A DNA stretch of 64,000 bases from AC-49 sp963817035 (GCA_963817035.1 CAWFMM010000003.1:62001-126000), one strand, 5' to 3'; numbered from the stretch's first letter, positions 35,144 through 43,164 are shown. Translations and numbers: made by a program. Notes: generated by a model not told the origin, from the sequence alone.

Positions 35144-35913
35144 CAGGTCCTCACCACCACGCGGGCGTACCGTGCGCCGTACAGGACGTCGTTGCCCTTC
35201 TTGGACTCACCGGCGACTCGCTCGTGCTGCACGATCGCGCGCTCGGCGATGCGATAGCCCTGGTAGATCGCCCCGATGAGCAGCTCCGAGGTCTGGTACT
35301 GGACCTGCTCCTGGCGCACGGTGGCGGTGATCTCGGCCCGCATCGCCCGCAGCCCGGTCGACGTGTCGGTGACGTTCGTTCCGGTGAGCATGCGCACGAG
35401 CGCGGCGAAGACGTGAACGCCCATCTGGCGGAAGGCGTCCTTGTTGTCGCTGCGGCCGAGGACGCGTGAGCCGAGGACGAAGTCGGCCTCGTCGTTGACG
35501 AGCGGCTCGAGCATCATCGGCACGTCGTGAGGGTCCCACTGGCCGTCGCCGTCGAGGGTGACGATGTAGCGCGCGCCGCGCTCGCGGGCGAGCTCGTAGG
35601 CGAGGCGCAGGGCTATGCCGTGGCCGCAGTTGCGTTGGAGCCGGGCGACGTGGACGCCGTGGGCTTCGGCGACGGCGCTGGTGCCATCGTCGCTGCCGTC
35701 GTCGACGACCAGCGTGTCGACGGTCAGGCCATGGGCCTGCGGGGCGATGCCTTCGAGCACTCCGCCGAGGCCGCCCTCCTCCTCGAACGCGGCGATGACG
35801 ACGACGACCGGGGCGAATCGCAGCCCGGGGTAGCGCTCGTCGAACGTCCGGATCGCGGCCTCGCGAACCTCAGGGACATAGGGCTTCAAGACTTTGGCGC
35901 TGGCAACGCTCAC
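35092..35913 (-). CDS. Family 2 glycosyltransferase, polyprenyl-phosphate sugar synthase-like (273 aa)
   Basis: GT-A enzyme of the dolichol-phosphate mannose synthase type. VVVVIAAFEEEGGLGGVLEG, TLVVDDGSDDGTSAVAEAHG and RYIVTLDGDGQWDPHDVPMM hold the nucleotide-sugar and metal (DGDGQ) sites; LGSRVLGRSDNKDAFRQMG follows. No C-terminal membrane anchor. GTG at 35913 has AAGGAGG upstream. It is the first gene of GT2 - flippase/GT-C fusion - SqdB-like, a set that could make a polyprenyl-P-sugar, flip it and transfer the sugar outside. That pathway is an inference from gene order. Confidence 0.9.
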   Translation of the reverse strand: MSVASAKVLKPYVPEVREAAIRTFDERYPGLRFAPVVVVIAAFEEEGGLGGVLEGIAPQAHGLTVDTLVVDDGSDDGTSAVAEAHGVHVARLQRNCGHGIALRLAYELARERGARYIVTLDGDGQWDPHDVPMMLEPLVNDEADFVLGSRVLGRSDNKDAFRQMGVHVFAALVRMLTGTNVTDTSTGLRAMRAEITATVRQEQVQYQTSELLIGAIYQGYRIAERAIVQHERVAGESKKGNDVLYGARYARVVVRTWWRERRTRPPVPSPSEA

Positions 35914-35981
35914 GCGCGACGACCTCCTTCGCGGGCGTGCCGGATGGCGGCGCTGGCCCGCCCAGAAGTGTATCTGCCCCG

Positions 35982-37187
35982 CTACGCGGGGACCGGCGGG
36001 GCGGGATCCGGTGCGCGCCAGATGACGAACCGCAGAATCGTCACCGCGATCGCGCCCGTGACGGCCATCACCACGGCCATCGGCAGCGCATCGTGGGCGC
36101 CGCCGACCCCGACGAGCGGCGCCACCGTCCCGCCGACGGCGAAGCATGTCGCGCCGAACAGCGCCGACGCGGTCCCGGCCGCCCTCATGTGGCCGTCCAT
36201 CGCCAACGCGGCGGCGTTGGGAATGACTGTGCCGACGCTCGCCACAGCGAGAAACAAGCCCACCAGCAGCACGCCGAGCCCGAGATCGCCAACAACCGCC
36301 CCGAGCACGACAACCGCCCCGAGCGCGCATGCGTGCAGCCCGATCGCCAACAGCCTGGCGGTACCCAGCCGCGCGAGCGTGCGGCGGCTGATCTGCGCCG
36401 CGATCAGGATGCCCGTCGCATTGAGCGCGAACAGCAGGCTGAAGCCCTGGGGCGAGATCCCGTAGATCTCCTGCAGGACGAACGGCGAGCCGGCGATATA
36501 GGCGAAGAGCATCGCGTAGACGAACGCGCCACAGAGCACGTACCCGACGAAGCGCCGATCCCTGAGCAGGCCGTGCATCACGCGCAGCGTCTCGGTGACG
36601 CCGCCGCGATGGCGCAGCGCGACGGGCAGCGTCTCCGACACGATCAGCCACGTCGCAACGAGCAAGACCGCCCCGATCCCCGCCAATGCGACGAACACAC
36701 CGCGCCAGTCGGTGACGTGCAGCAGCTGGCCGCCGATCACCGGCGCCAGGACCGGCGCGATCGCGCTGATCGCGAACAGCACCGCGTACATGCGCGCCAG
36801 CGCGGCACCGACATGGCCGTCGCGAACGATCGCCCGCGCCAACACGATCCCGACTGCCCCGGCCAAGCCCTGGATGAACCGCACCCCAACCAGCGCCCAG
36901 ACGCTCGGCGCAGCCGCGCACAGCAGCGACGCGACGACGTAGGCCACGAGCCCGATGAGCAGCGGCCGCCTGCGCCCCAGCGCGTCGCTGATCGGCCCGG
37001 CGAACAGCTGCCCGACCCCCAGTCCGACCAGGCATGCAGTCACCGTCAGCTGCGCCGCCGACGCCGGCGCCGAAAGATCGCGACTTATCGACGGCAGGCC
37101 GGGCAGGTACATGTCGATCGACAGCGGCCCGAACGCAGACAGCGCGCCAAGCACCACGACCAGCCTCCGCCCGGCCGCAGCAGGCAT
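35982..37187 (-). CDS. Bcr/CflA-family MFS drug exporter (401 aa)
   Basis: Twelve-helix proton antiporter. LSIDMYLPGLPSISRDL in helix 1 is the Bcr/CflA signature, with motif A GPISDALGRRRPLLIG after helix 2 and GVGGAHDALPMAVVM near the end. The family exports bicyclomycin, chloramphenicol and other compounds. The ATG at 37187 is 5 nt after the sortase stop, so they may be co-transcribed although the functions look unrelated. Substrate unknown. Confidence 0.92.
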   Translation of the reverse strand: MPAAAGRRLVVVLGALSAFGPLSIDMYLPGLPSISRDLSAPASAAQLTVTACLVGLGVGQLFAGPISDALGRRRPLLIGLVAYVVASLLCAAAPSVWALVGVRFIQGLAGAVGIVLARAIVRDGHVGAALARMYAVLFAISAIAPVLAPVIGGQLLHVTDWRGVFVALAGIGAVLLVATWLIVSETLPVALRHRGGVTETLRVMHGLLRDRRFVGYVLCGAFVYAMLFAYIAGSPFVLQEIYGISPQGFSLLFALNATGILIAAQISRRTLARLGTARLLAIGLHACALGAVVVLGAVVGDLGLGVLLVGLFLAVASVGTVIPNAAALAMDGHMRAAGTASALFGATCFAVGGTVAPLVGVGGAHDALPMAVVMAVTGAIAVTILRFVIWRAPDPAPPVPA

Positions 37188-37192
37188 GGGAA

Positions 37193-38335
37193 CTAGATCG
37201 GTATCGCGCTGATGACGAGACGCTGAGCCGCGCTGCCCGGCGGGTCGCACGCGGTCAGCACGAGCTTTTCCGGGCCCTTGCGATGACTGATGACCGCGAC
37301 GTTGCTGGGGATCGTCGTGAATTTGTTGACGACGCGATACACGTAGCGGCCATAAGGCATCGTGACGATGATCCGCGAGCCGTCGTGGAGGCGATCGAGG
37401 TGACGGAACGGCGCCAGGAACGTCGTGCGGTGGCCGGCGACGGCGAACGTCCCCGGCAGCCCGGGCAGCATCGTGCCGCGATAGTGGCCGGGGCCCTGCT
37501 CGAGGTCGCCGGTCGACGTGCCTTCGATGACCGCAAAGCTCGCTCCGATCGACGGGATCTTGATCCGCCCGACCGCATGCCCCGGGCGCACCTCGTTCAG
37601 CCACTCCGCGGCAGCCACGTAACGGCGGGCTTTTGCCTCGCGAGTGGCCGCGTAGTGCAGATAGCGCGAGCTCCGCAGCTTGCTGAATGTCGGCAGGTTG
37701 TCGATCTGCTCGAGCTCCTTGGAGAGCCGGTGCTGCGAGCGGGCGGCGAAGATCGCGCTGACCGGCTCCTGCCAGACAATCGTCAGCACGCCGTCGATGA
37801 CGATGAGCATGCCGAGGATCAGAGCGCAGACGACGAGCACGCGCCACGCCCGGCCGCGCGGGACGATCCGGAGCTCGTCGCTCACGACAGCCGGGGACGT
37901 GCGGGAACGGGGCTGCCCATCGAGCACCTGGCGCAGGGCATCGCGTTCGGCGATCGCCTCGTCGCGTTGGGCCTGGACCGCGAGCAGGCGGCCGGCCGCA
38001 TCGGTGGCGACAGCGGCCAGCGTGCGTTCCGCCGCGCGGCGACGCTGTTCGGAGACCGCGAGCGCCTGCGAGAGGCGCCCGAGCTCTGAATCGAGCACGC
38101 CGCGTTCGAGCCGCTGGAGCTCCCCTTCGAGCCGCCGGCGCTCGCCTTCGTCCTGCGTATCGCGCAGCTCACGGCGGCGCGCGGCAATGGCGCTCGACGC
38201 GTCGGCGCCGACCGACCCGAGTCGCCGCGGTCGCGGGTCACCGATTCCTGCGGCTCCGGCGATCGACGACAAGGAGTGTCGCGGCGAGGGCGGCCAGGCC
38301 AGCCCCGAGCAGGATGATCCAGATCGCGTTGGCAC
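37193..38335 (-). CDS. srtE: Class E sortase with cytoplasmic coiled-coil N-terminus (up to 380 aa)
   Basis: Membrane transpeptidase that cleaves LAxTG-type sorting signals and attaches proteins to the wall. The catalytic His is in FAVAGHRTTF (H302), Cys in LVLTACDPPGS (C363) and Arg in AAQRLVISA (R372), numbered from the GTG at 38335. A membrane helix spans about 165-188, and residues 50-140 form a charged coiled coil on the cytoplasmic side, unusual for sortases. The frame overlaps the upstream substrate gene by 98 nt if the GTG is used; a GTG at 38098 is an alternative. The two genes upstream encode likely substrates. Confidence 0.88.
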   Translation of the reverse strand: MPTRSGSSCSGLAWPPSPRHSLSSIAGAAGIGDPRPRRLGSVGADASSAIAARRRELRDTQDEGERRRLEGELQRLERGVLDSELGRLSQALAVSEQRRRAAERTLAAVATDAAGRLLAVQAQRDEAIAERDALRQVLDGQPRSRTSPAVVSDELRIVPRGRAWRVLVVCALILGMLIVIDGVLTIVWQEPVSAIFAARSQHRLSKELEQIDNLPTFSKLRSSRYLHYAATREAKARRYVAAAEWLNEVRPGHAVGRIKIPSIGASFAVIEGTSTGDLEQGPGHYRGTMLPGLPGTFAVAGHRTTFLAPFRHLDRLHDGSRIIVTMPYGRYVYRVVNKFTTIPSNVAVISHRKGPEKLVLTACDPPGSAAQRLVISAIPI

Positions 38336-38636
38336 CGGTGAACGCCATCTGCGTCGGGAGCACGGCGACCGGCGTCGCGTGCACCGTGCTGGCGGGAGCA
38401 GCGCGGTTGTCGATCGGCGTCGTGGGCGTCGAGGTCGTTACGGTCGCCGGGGCGGTATAGCCGCCGAGCGTCGACGTGTCGACCGACGTGCTCGTCGTGG
38501 TGGGTGCAGCGGTCGTCGTGGCAGCGGTCGTCGTGGCAGCGGTGGTTGGCGCCGCGGACTGCGCCAGGACGGGTCCCGCAACCACGAGGGCGCCCAGAGC
38601 GAGGAACACGAAAAGCCCAGCGAGATTACGTCGCAC
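38238..38636 (-). CDS. Sortase substrate, Thr-rich surface protein with MAFTG signal (132 aa)
   Basis: Signal peptide (VRRNLAGLFVFLALGALVVA), cleavage near LAQ, then a Thr/Ala-rich stalk, the sorting motif MAFTG (97-101), a hydrophobic segment IWIILLGAGLAALAATLLVV and an RRSRRNR tail: the full cell-wall sorting layout. The motif is a variant of LAxTG used by class E sortases. A TSTLGGYTAP segment is shared with the neighbouring paralogue. The start is GTG at 38636 with AAAGGAA upstream. The stop lies within the long frame of the sortase gene. Confidence 0.85.
   Translation of the reverse strand: MRRNLAGLFVFLALGALVVAGPVLAQSAAPTTAATTTAATTTAAPTTTSTSVDTSTLGGYTAPATVTTSTPTTPIDNRAAPASTVHATPVAVLPTQMAFTGANAIWIILLGAGLAALAATLLVVDRRSRRNR
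38506..38549. repeat. Short tandem repeat coding the Thr/Ala stalk
   Basis: Two perfect 15-nt copies of GCAGCGGTCGTCGTG (38506-38520 and 38521-38535) and a third, diverged copy. In the gene's frame they encode repeated TTAAT blocks, so copy number could change stalk length without shifting the frame. Confidence 0.75.
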
Positions 38637-38799
38637 GCGTCTGTTCCTTTCTTGGATGATCGAGCTTCCGGACGAGCGTGCCCGCCCAACGGGCAGCCGG
38701 CGAGGCGCAGCCTACACAGTCGATCAGTCGCGCGCGGAAGCGCAACGACCGCGATGTTCGCTCAGAGCCAGACCTCTCCAGCGACCGTGTGGCCGCGCT

Positions 38800-39129
38800 C
38801 TATCGGCTCTTCCGGCTCCTGCGGTCCACGATCAGCAGCGTTGCCGCGATGCCCGTGAGACCAACACCCAGGAGGATGATCCAGGACGCGTTGGCGCCCG
38901 TGAACGCCAGCTGCGTCGGCGCCGCTGCCACCGGCGTCGCATCGACCGCACTGGTGGGCGACACACCGCTGGTCGTCGTCGGCTTGGCCGGCGTCGAGCT
39001 GGTGGTTGTACTCGTCGTTGGCGTGGTGTAACCGCCGAGTGTCGACGTGGACTGCGCCAGCGCAGGCCCCGCAGCCACGAGGATGCCCAGGGCAAGAACC
39101 GCAATAAGCCCAGCGAAGGTGCGTCGCAT
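38800..39129 (-). CDS. Sortase substrate, small surface protein with LAFTG signal (109 aa)
   Basis: Paralogue of the next gene downstream. Signal peptide RRTFAGLIAVLALGILVAAG, cleavage near LAQ, then STSTLGGYTTP, a Thr/Ser-rich stalk, LAFTG (74-78), helix SWIILLGVGLTGIAATLLIV and a DRRSRKSR tail. LAxTG is the canonical class E sortase signal. The ATG at 39129 follows AAGGGA. The pair and the sortase lie in one orientation within 2 kb and were probably produced by a tandem duplication. Confidence 0.85.
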   Translation of the reverse strand: MRRTFAGLIAVLALGILVAAGPALAQSTSTLGGYTTPTTSTTTSSTPAKPTTTSGVSPTSAVDATPVAAAPTQLAFTGANASWIILLGVGLTGIAATLLIVDRRSRKSR

Positions 39130-39244
39130 GAGTCGTTCCCTTCTCAGATGGTCGAAAGTCGTCACCGCGGGAGGCAACCTACAGACTTGCTCGGCCTGGA
39201 CGCAAGGACCGTCCGCCCCTGACCAACCGCTAAGGTCAGCGCCC

Positions 39245-39523
39245 GTGCAGCGCCACCGCTTCGAGCAGGTCCTGATCGAGACCAATCGCCACCGCATCGC
39301 GGGAACGATGACGCTCGCTCCGGGCGGCTATCGCAGCCGCGTCTCGGATGTCCTCAACGCGTCCGAGCGCGACTTCGTCTCGCTGACCGACGTGACGGTC
39401 GAGCTGATCGATCACGACGGCCCCGGGACCGAGCACGCGTTCATGGCGATCTCGCGCCACCACATCGTGTTCGCGATCCTCGACCCGCGCTACGAGGACA
39501 CCGGGCTCGACGACCCGGCCTGA
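39245..39523 (+). CDS. Conserved actinobacterial hypothetical protein (92 aa)
   Basis: Small soluble protein: QRHRFEQVLIETNRHRIAGT, then YRSRVSDVLNASERDFVSLT and AFMAISRHHIVFAILDPRY. The pattern of alternating hydrophobic residues suggests a beta-barrel-like fold of about 75 residues. It resembles short actinobacterial proteins of unknown function; no motif points to a reaction. TAAGGT lies 8 nt before the GTG at 39245, consistent with leaderless transcription. It is divergent from the sortase substrate gene. Confidence 0.7.
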   Translation: MQRHRFEQVLIETNRHRIAGTMTLAPGGYRSRVSDVLNASERDFVSLTDVTVELIDHDGPGTEHAFMAISRHHIVFAILDPRYEDTGLDDPA

Positions 39524-39658
39524 GCGGGCTCGGCCCGCTACTCCTCCGCGTCGTCGACTTCTTCGGACTCCGGCGCCGCCGGCACGGTCAGCGAACGGAC
39601 GCTGCCGGCCGCGCCGCAACTCAAGGGATCGGGGGCTCATGTGTCGATACGGCACGAC

Positions 39659-39683
39659 CGATACACCTGTGTACGGTGTATCG
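39659..39683. promoter_or_regulatory. 25-nt inverted repeat, TetR-type operator candidate
   Basis: Perfect 9-nt arms CGATACACC and GGTGTATCG are separated by TGTGTAC. The base composition is more AT-rich than its surroundings and the size fits TetR-family operators. It lies 120 nt before the MFS start. No TetR gene is found in the neighbourhood. The rest of the 280-nt gap (39524-39803) shows only the -10-like box near its right end. Confidence 0.55.
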
Positions 39684-39790
39684 TCGACCGCCGTCGTCGA
39701 TCTTCCTCACGCAGCTGCTGCCGTCGAACACGCACCCCCTGCGCTCGCAGCTCCGCCAGCTGGTCCATCAGGCACTGATCGACTGACCGG

Positions 39791-39796
39791 TAGCCT
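39791..39796 (+). promoter_or_regulatory. Candidate -10 box (TAGCCT) for the MFS pump gene
   Basis: TAGCCT is followed by 7 nt and then the GTG start at 39804. The same hexamer at similar spacing precedes lysC and the VOC gene, supporting the choice of this start for the transporter. Confidence 0.4.
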
Positions 39797-39803
39797 CGGC
39801 TGG

Positions 39804-41285
39804 GTGCGGTACGAGAGCAAGGCCGGTCGCTGGGTCCTCGCCGTCGCCGTGCTCGGGTCGGGAATGGTGTTTCTCGACGGGACGGTCGTCAACGTCGCGC
39901 TGCCGAGCATCGGCCGTGATCTCGGCGCGTCGACGGCGACGTTGCAGTGGATGCTCAACGGCTACCTGCTGTCGCTCGCGTCGCTGATCCTGCTCGGCGG
40001 GGCGCTCGGCGATCGCTACGGGCGCCGACGGATCTTCGTCTTCGGCGCGTGGTGGTTCACCGCCGCATCGCTGCTCTGCGCCGTCGCGCCGACCGCGACG
40101 GCGCTCGTCGCCGCGCGAATCCTGCAGGGCGTCGGCGGCGCGCTGCTGACGCCCGGGAGCCTGGCGATGATCGAGGCGAGCTTCCGGCCGACCGACCGGG
40201 CGCGGGCGATCGGCGCCTGGTCGGGGCTCGGCGGGATCGTGACCGCCATCGGACCGCTGCTCGGCGGCTTCCTCGTCGCGGCAGTCTCATGGCGGGCGAT
40301 CTTCGTCATCAACCTGCCGCTTGGCGCGTTCGTCGTCGTGATGGCTGCGCGCCACGTCCCCGAGACCCGCGACGAGACGGCGAGCGGACGGCTGGACTTC
40401 CTCGGCGCGACGCTCGCCGCGCTCGGCCTCGGCGGCACGACGTACGCGCTGATCGAATCCTCGGGGGGCGTCTCGCCGCTCGTGCTCGCCGCCGGGATCG
40501 GCGGTGTCGCGGCGCTGATCGGGTTCCTGTTCGCCGAGCACCGCAGCCCCAATCCGATGATGCCGCTTGAGATCTTCTCCTCGCGGCAGTTCAGCGCCGC
40601 CAACGGGGTGACGTTCGTCGTCTATGCCGCGCTCGGTGGCGTCTTCTTCCTGCTCGTCGCGTTCCTGCAGGTGTCGCTGGACTACACGCCGATCGAGTCG
40701 GGCGCGGTGATCCTGCCGATCACCGCGCTGATGCTCGCGTTCTCGGCGCGGTCAGGGGCGCTGGCCCAGCGCATCGGGCCACGGATTCCGTTGACCATCG
40801 GGCCGCTGATCATCGCACTCGGCCTGCTCTTGATGACCCGGATCCAGCCCGGCGACAGCTACCTGACGTCGGTGCTGCCGGCGGTGATCGTCTTCGGGAT
40901 CGGCTTGGTGTTCGTCGTCGCGCCGGTGACCGCGACCGTGCTCGCCGCCGCTGACACCCGGCACTCGGGCATCGCGTCCGGAATCAACAACGCGGTCTCG
41001 CGCGTGGCCGGGTTGCTGGCGGTCGCCGTTCTGCCGTTGGCCGCCGGCCTGACCGGGGATCGATTCTACAAGCCGGCGGCGATGACCAGCGGCTTCCACA
41101 CGGCGACGCTGATCTGCGCGGTGCTCGCCGCGGCGGGCGGGATTCTGGCGTGGCTGACGATCAGCTCCGAGGTGCTGCACGCCGAGGACGGCGACGAGCA
41201 CGCGGCGCATCCGCCGGACTACGCGTGCGCGATCTGCGGGACGCCGCTGGCGCCGCGGGAGGCTGACATCGCGGTGGCGGGCTAG
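39804..41285 (+). CDS. DHA2-family (EmrB/QacA-like, 14-helix) MFS drug transporter (493 aa)
   Basis: Proton antiporter for drugs. FLDGTVVNVALPSIGRDLGA in helix 1 is the DHA2 signature (motif D1), GALGDRYGRRRIFVFG is motif A, and about 14 hydrophobic segments follow. The frame is open 55 codons further upstream, but that extension looks non-coding, and the GTG at 39804 places helix 1 at the N-terminus as usual. The last 20 residues contain CAICGTPL, a CxxC tail uncommon in this family. The stop overlaps that of the convergent AIR-synthase-like gene by 4 nt. Confidence 0.9.
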   Translation: MRYESKAGRWVLAVAVLGSGMVFLDGTVVNVALPSIGRDLGASTATLQWMLNGYLLSLASLILLGGALGDRYGRRRIFVFGAWWFTAASLLCAVAPTATALVAARILQGVGGALLTPGSLAMIEASFRPTDRARAIGAWSGLGGIVTAIGPLLGGFLVAAVSWRAIFVINLPLGAFVVVMAARHVPETRDETASGRLDFLGATLAALGLGGTTYALIESSGGVSPLVLAAGIGGVAALIGFLFAEHRSPNPMMPLEIFSSRQFSAANGVTFVVYAALGGVFFLLVAFLQVSLDYTPIESGAVILPITALMLAFSARSGALAQRIGPRIPLTIGPLIIALGLLLMTRIQPGDSYLTSVLPAVIVFGIGLVFVVAPVTATVLAAADTRHSGIASGINNAVSRVAGLLAVAVLPLAAGLTGDRFYKPAAMTSGFHTATLICAVLAAAGGILAWLTISSEVLHAEDGDEHAAHPPDYACAICGTPLAPREADIAVAG

Positions 41286-42409
41286 GCCCGATCCGGCGTC
41301 AGATCCATGTCACCGGTGTCGAAGACGACGTCGATCTCCTCGAGCACCACGCGACGCGGGCCGGCTTCGACGACACCCGCGAGGTGAGCGGCGAGGCCGA
41401 GCCCTTCGGCGACTTCGACGGCGCGCTCCCCCGCCCCGGCCCCGCAGTAGACCGCGTAGCCCACGCCCATGTTGAACGTCGAGTACGCCTCCGACGCAGA
41501 CATCCCCGCGTGTGCCACGATGAACGCAAGCACCTCGGGGACGTCGGGCAGCCGCGTGATCCGGTAGGTCAGTTCGCGATCGGGGCGCATCAGTTTGAGC
41601 AGCCCGTGGCCGGTGATGTGGCTGAGGTAGTGGATCGGCAGCCCGTCGGCGAGCAGTGCCTCGATCAGCCCCGCGTACATGACCGAGGGGTCGAGAAGCG
41701 CGGCGCCGAACGTGCGGCCGCTGGGCAGCGCCGTCGGGTAGCCGTCGGGCAGCTCGGCGGCGATCGAGCGCGCCAGCGACGCCCCGTTGGCATGCAGCCC
41801 GGCGCTGGCCACGAACACGATCTCGTCGCCGGCGCCGAGGTCGGCACCGAGGATCGCGCGGTGGCCGTCGGGCACCGCGCCGACCGCGCTGCCGGCCAGC
41901 TCGATCTCGTCCGGGGTGACGAGCCCGGGCAGCGTCGGCGACTCTCCCCCACCCCACGTCGCGCCGGCGTCCTGGCACGCCTGGCGCCAGCCGTCGAGCA
42001 GCGCTCCGCGGCGCGGCGCGTCGTCGTACCAGTCCGACGAGCCGGTCGAGAAGTACGCGTTGACGACGAGCGGCAACGCGCCGACGCAGCAGAGGTCGTT
42101 GACGATCGCGGCGACCGTGTCGTAGGCGACGTTGAAGAAGTTCGTCCCGCCCTCATCGGGCGCGGCGCGGGCGATCATCGCCTTGGTCCCGAGCCCTTCG
42201 AGCACGAACGCGAGCGTCTGGCCGGCGAACTCGAACACGAACGCGGGCTCACCACGCGAGGCGTCGATCGCCAGCCCGCCGCGGGCGCGGAGCAGCGACG
42301 ACGTGGCGAGCGCCTGGGTCAGCGCCGCGCGCTTGCCCGCGTCGAGGCTCTCGTAGTCGACCCCGGCGGCGCTGTAGGCGGAGGGCTCGGATCCGGGCGG
42401 CGGGCTCAT
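41282..42409 (-). CDS. AIR synthase (PurM)-superfamily protein (375 aa)
   Basis: Resembles phosphoribosylformylglycinamidine cyclo-ligase (PurM), which closes the imidazole ring in purine synthesis. FNVAYDTVAAIVNDLCCVGA, WGGGESPTLPGLV and HITGHGLLKLMRP follow the PurM order, and length is close (E. coli 345 aa). The ATP/Mg loop reads FVLEGLGTKAMIA where PurM has a GTDGVGTK loop, so a conserved Asp is replaced. It may be a diverged PurM or a paralogue of other function; no other purine gene is near. The ATG at 42409 is the start. Confidence 0.7.
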   Translation of the reverse strand: MSPPPGSEPSAYSAAGVDYESLDAGKRAALTQALATSSLLRARGGLAIDASRGEPAFVFEFAGQTLAFVLEGLGTKAMIARAAPDEGGTNFFNVAYDTVAAIVNDLCCVGALPLVVNAYFSTGSSDWYDDAPRRGALLDGWRQACQDAGATWGGGESPTLPGLVTPDEIELAGSAVGAVPDGHRAILGADLGAGDEIVFVASAGLHANGASLARSIAAELPDGYPTALPSGRTFGAALLDPSVMYAGLIEALLADGLPIHYLSHITGHGLLKLMRPDRELTYRITRLPDVPEVLAFIVAHAGMSASEAYSTFNMGVGYAVYCGAGAGERAVEVAEGLGLAAHLAGVVEAGPRRVVLEEIDVVFDTGDMDLTPDRA

Positions 42410-42429
42410 TCCTCAGCAGCCTACGTCAG

Positions 42430-42686
42430 GCGGAATGCTTCGCGCCGGCCCAGAACACCTCGCAGTACCCGATCTCGTTCGTCGCCTACGAGTACCCGGC
42501 ACCGACCCACTGCCACGGCCTCGTCCTGCCTCAAGGCCAGACGCTGTCGGGCCCGGCGCTCAACGCGCTGACCGCCGACCAGCAGTTCGCCCGGCCGTTC
42601 TACGACATCGGTCGTGCGGCGCGGCTGGCGGCACCGGCAACGGGTCGGCTCCGCTGCTGCGGGTGACCTACCACTACGTTCGGTAG
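42430..42686 (+). pseudogene. Frameshifted C-terminal remnant of an unknown protein
   Basis: One frame reads AECFAPAQNTSQYPISFVAY, then EYPAPTHCHGLVLPQGQTLS and a stretch ending FARPFYDIG, all protein-like and without a start codon. It then hits a stop, while a second frame continues as GTGNGSAPLLRVTYHYVR to a TAG at 42686. The two parts join naturally across a frameshift near 42600-42640. Probably the C-terminal end of an exported protein whose N-terminus is lost. No family is recognised. Confidence 0.45.
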
Positions 42687-42762
42687 GCCGACATGCGCGC
42701 CCTGCACCGTCGGCGGTCGTGACCATCGACGCGTAGACCGCCGGCGGGGCGCAGGGCCCGCG

Positions 42763-43164
42763 CTATCCCGCGAAGGTCGCGAAGGTCCAGTGGTTGCCGT
42801 CGAGGTCCGCGACGGTGACATCGCGCGAGGGGTAATCGGTCTGGTCGGTGAGCGGGTGAACGACCGTGGCGCCGAGCGCGACCGCGCGGGCGTGCACGGC
42901 GTCGGGGTCGGCGGTGACGACGTGCAGTGACGCCGTGCCCGCGCGGCACGGCGTCGGCCGCTCGCCGCTGCTCGACAGCATCACGCGGCCGCCCTCGGGC
43001 CAGTCGAGCTGGCTGTGATGGATCGTCCCGACGCGCTCGCCCGGGATCATCAGATCCTCCACGAACCCGATCCCGATCAGCCACCCGCGCAGCGCATGCG
43101 CATCATCGCTGACGATGCTGGGCCAGACGCCTTCCTGGCGCTTGCCGCTTGTCGTAACGGTCAT
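42763..43164 (-). CDS. VOC-superfamily (glyoxalase/bleomycin-resistance-like) protein (133 aa)
   Basis: One vicinal-oxygen-chelate domain made of two beta-alpha-beta3 modules: VWPSIVSDDAHALRGWLIGI through GGRVMLSSSG, and TASLHVVTADPDAVHARAVA through VADLDGNHWTFATF. The final DLDGNHWTF segment is typical of this family. Members include glyoxalases, dioxygenases and antibiotic-binding proteins; metal ligands are not obvious enough to choose. TAGCCT lies 8 nt before the ATG at 43164. It follows the gene of unknown function by 137 nt on the same strand. Confidence 0.85.
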   Translation of the reverse strand: MTVTTSGKRQEGVWPSIVSDDAHALRGWLIGIGFVEDLMIPGERVGTIHHSQLDWPEGGRVMLSSSGERPTPCRAGTASLHVVTADPDAVHARAVALGATVVHPLTDQTDYPSRDVTVADLDGNHWTFATFAG

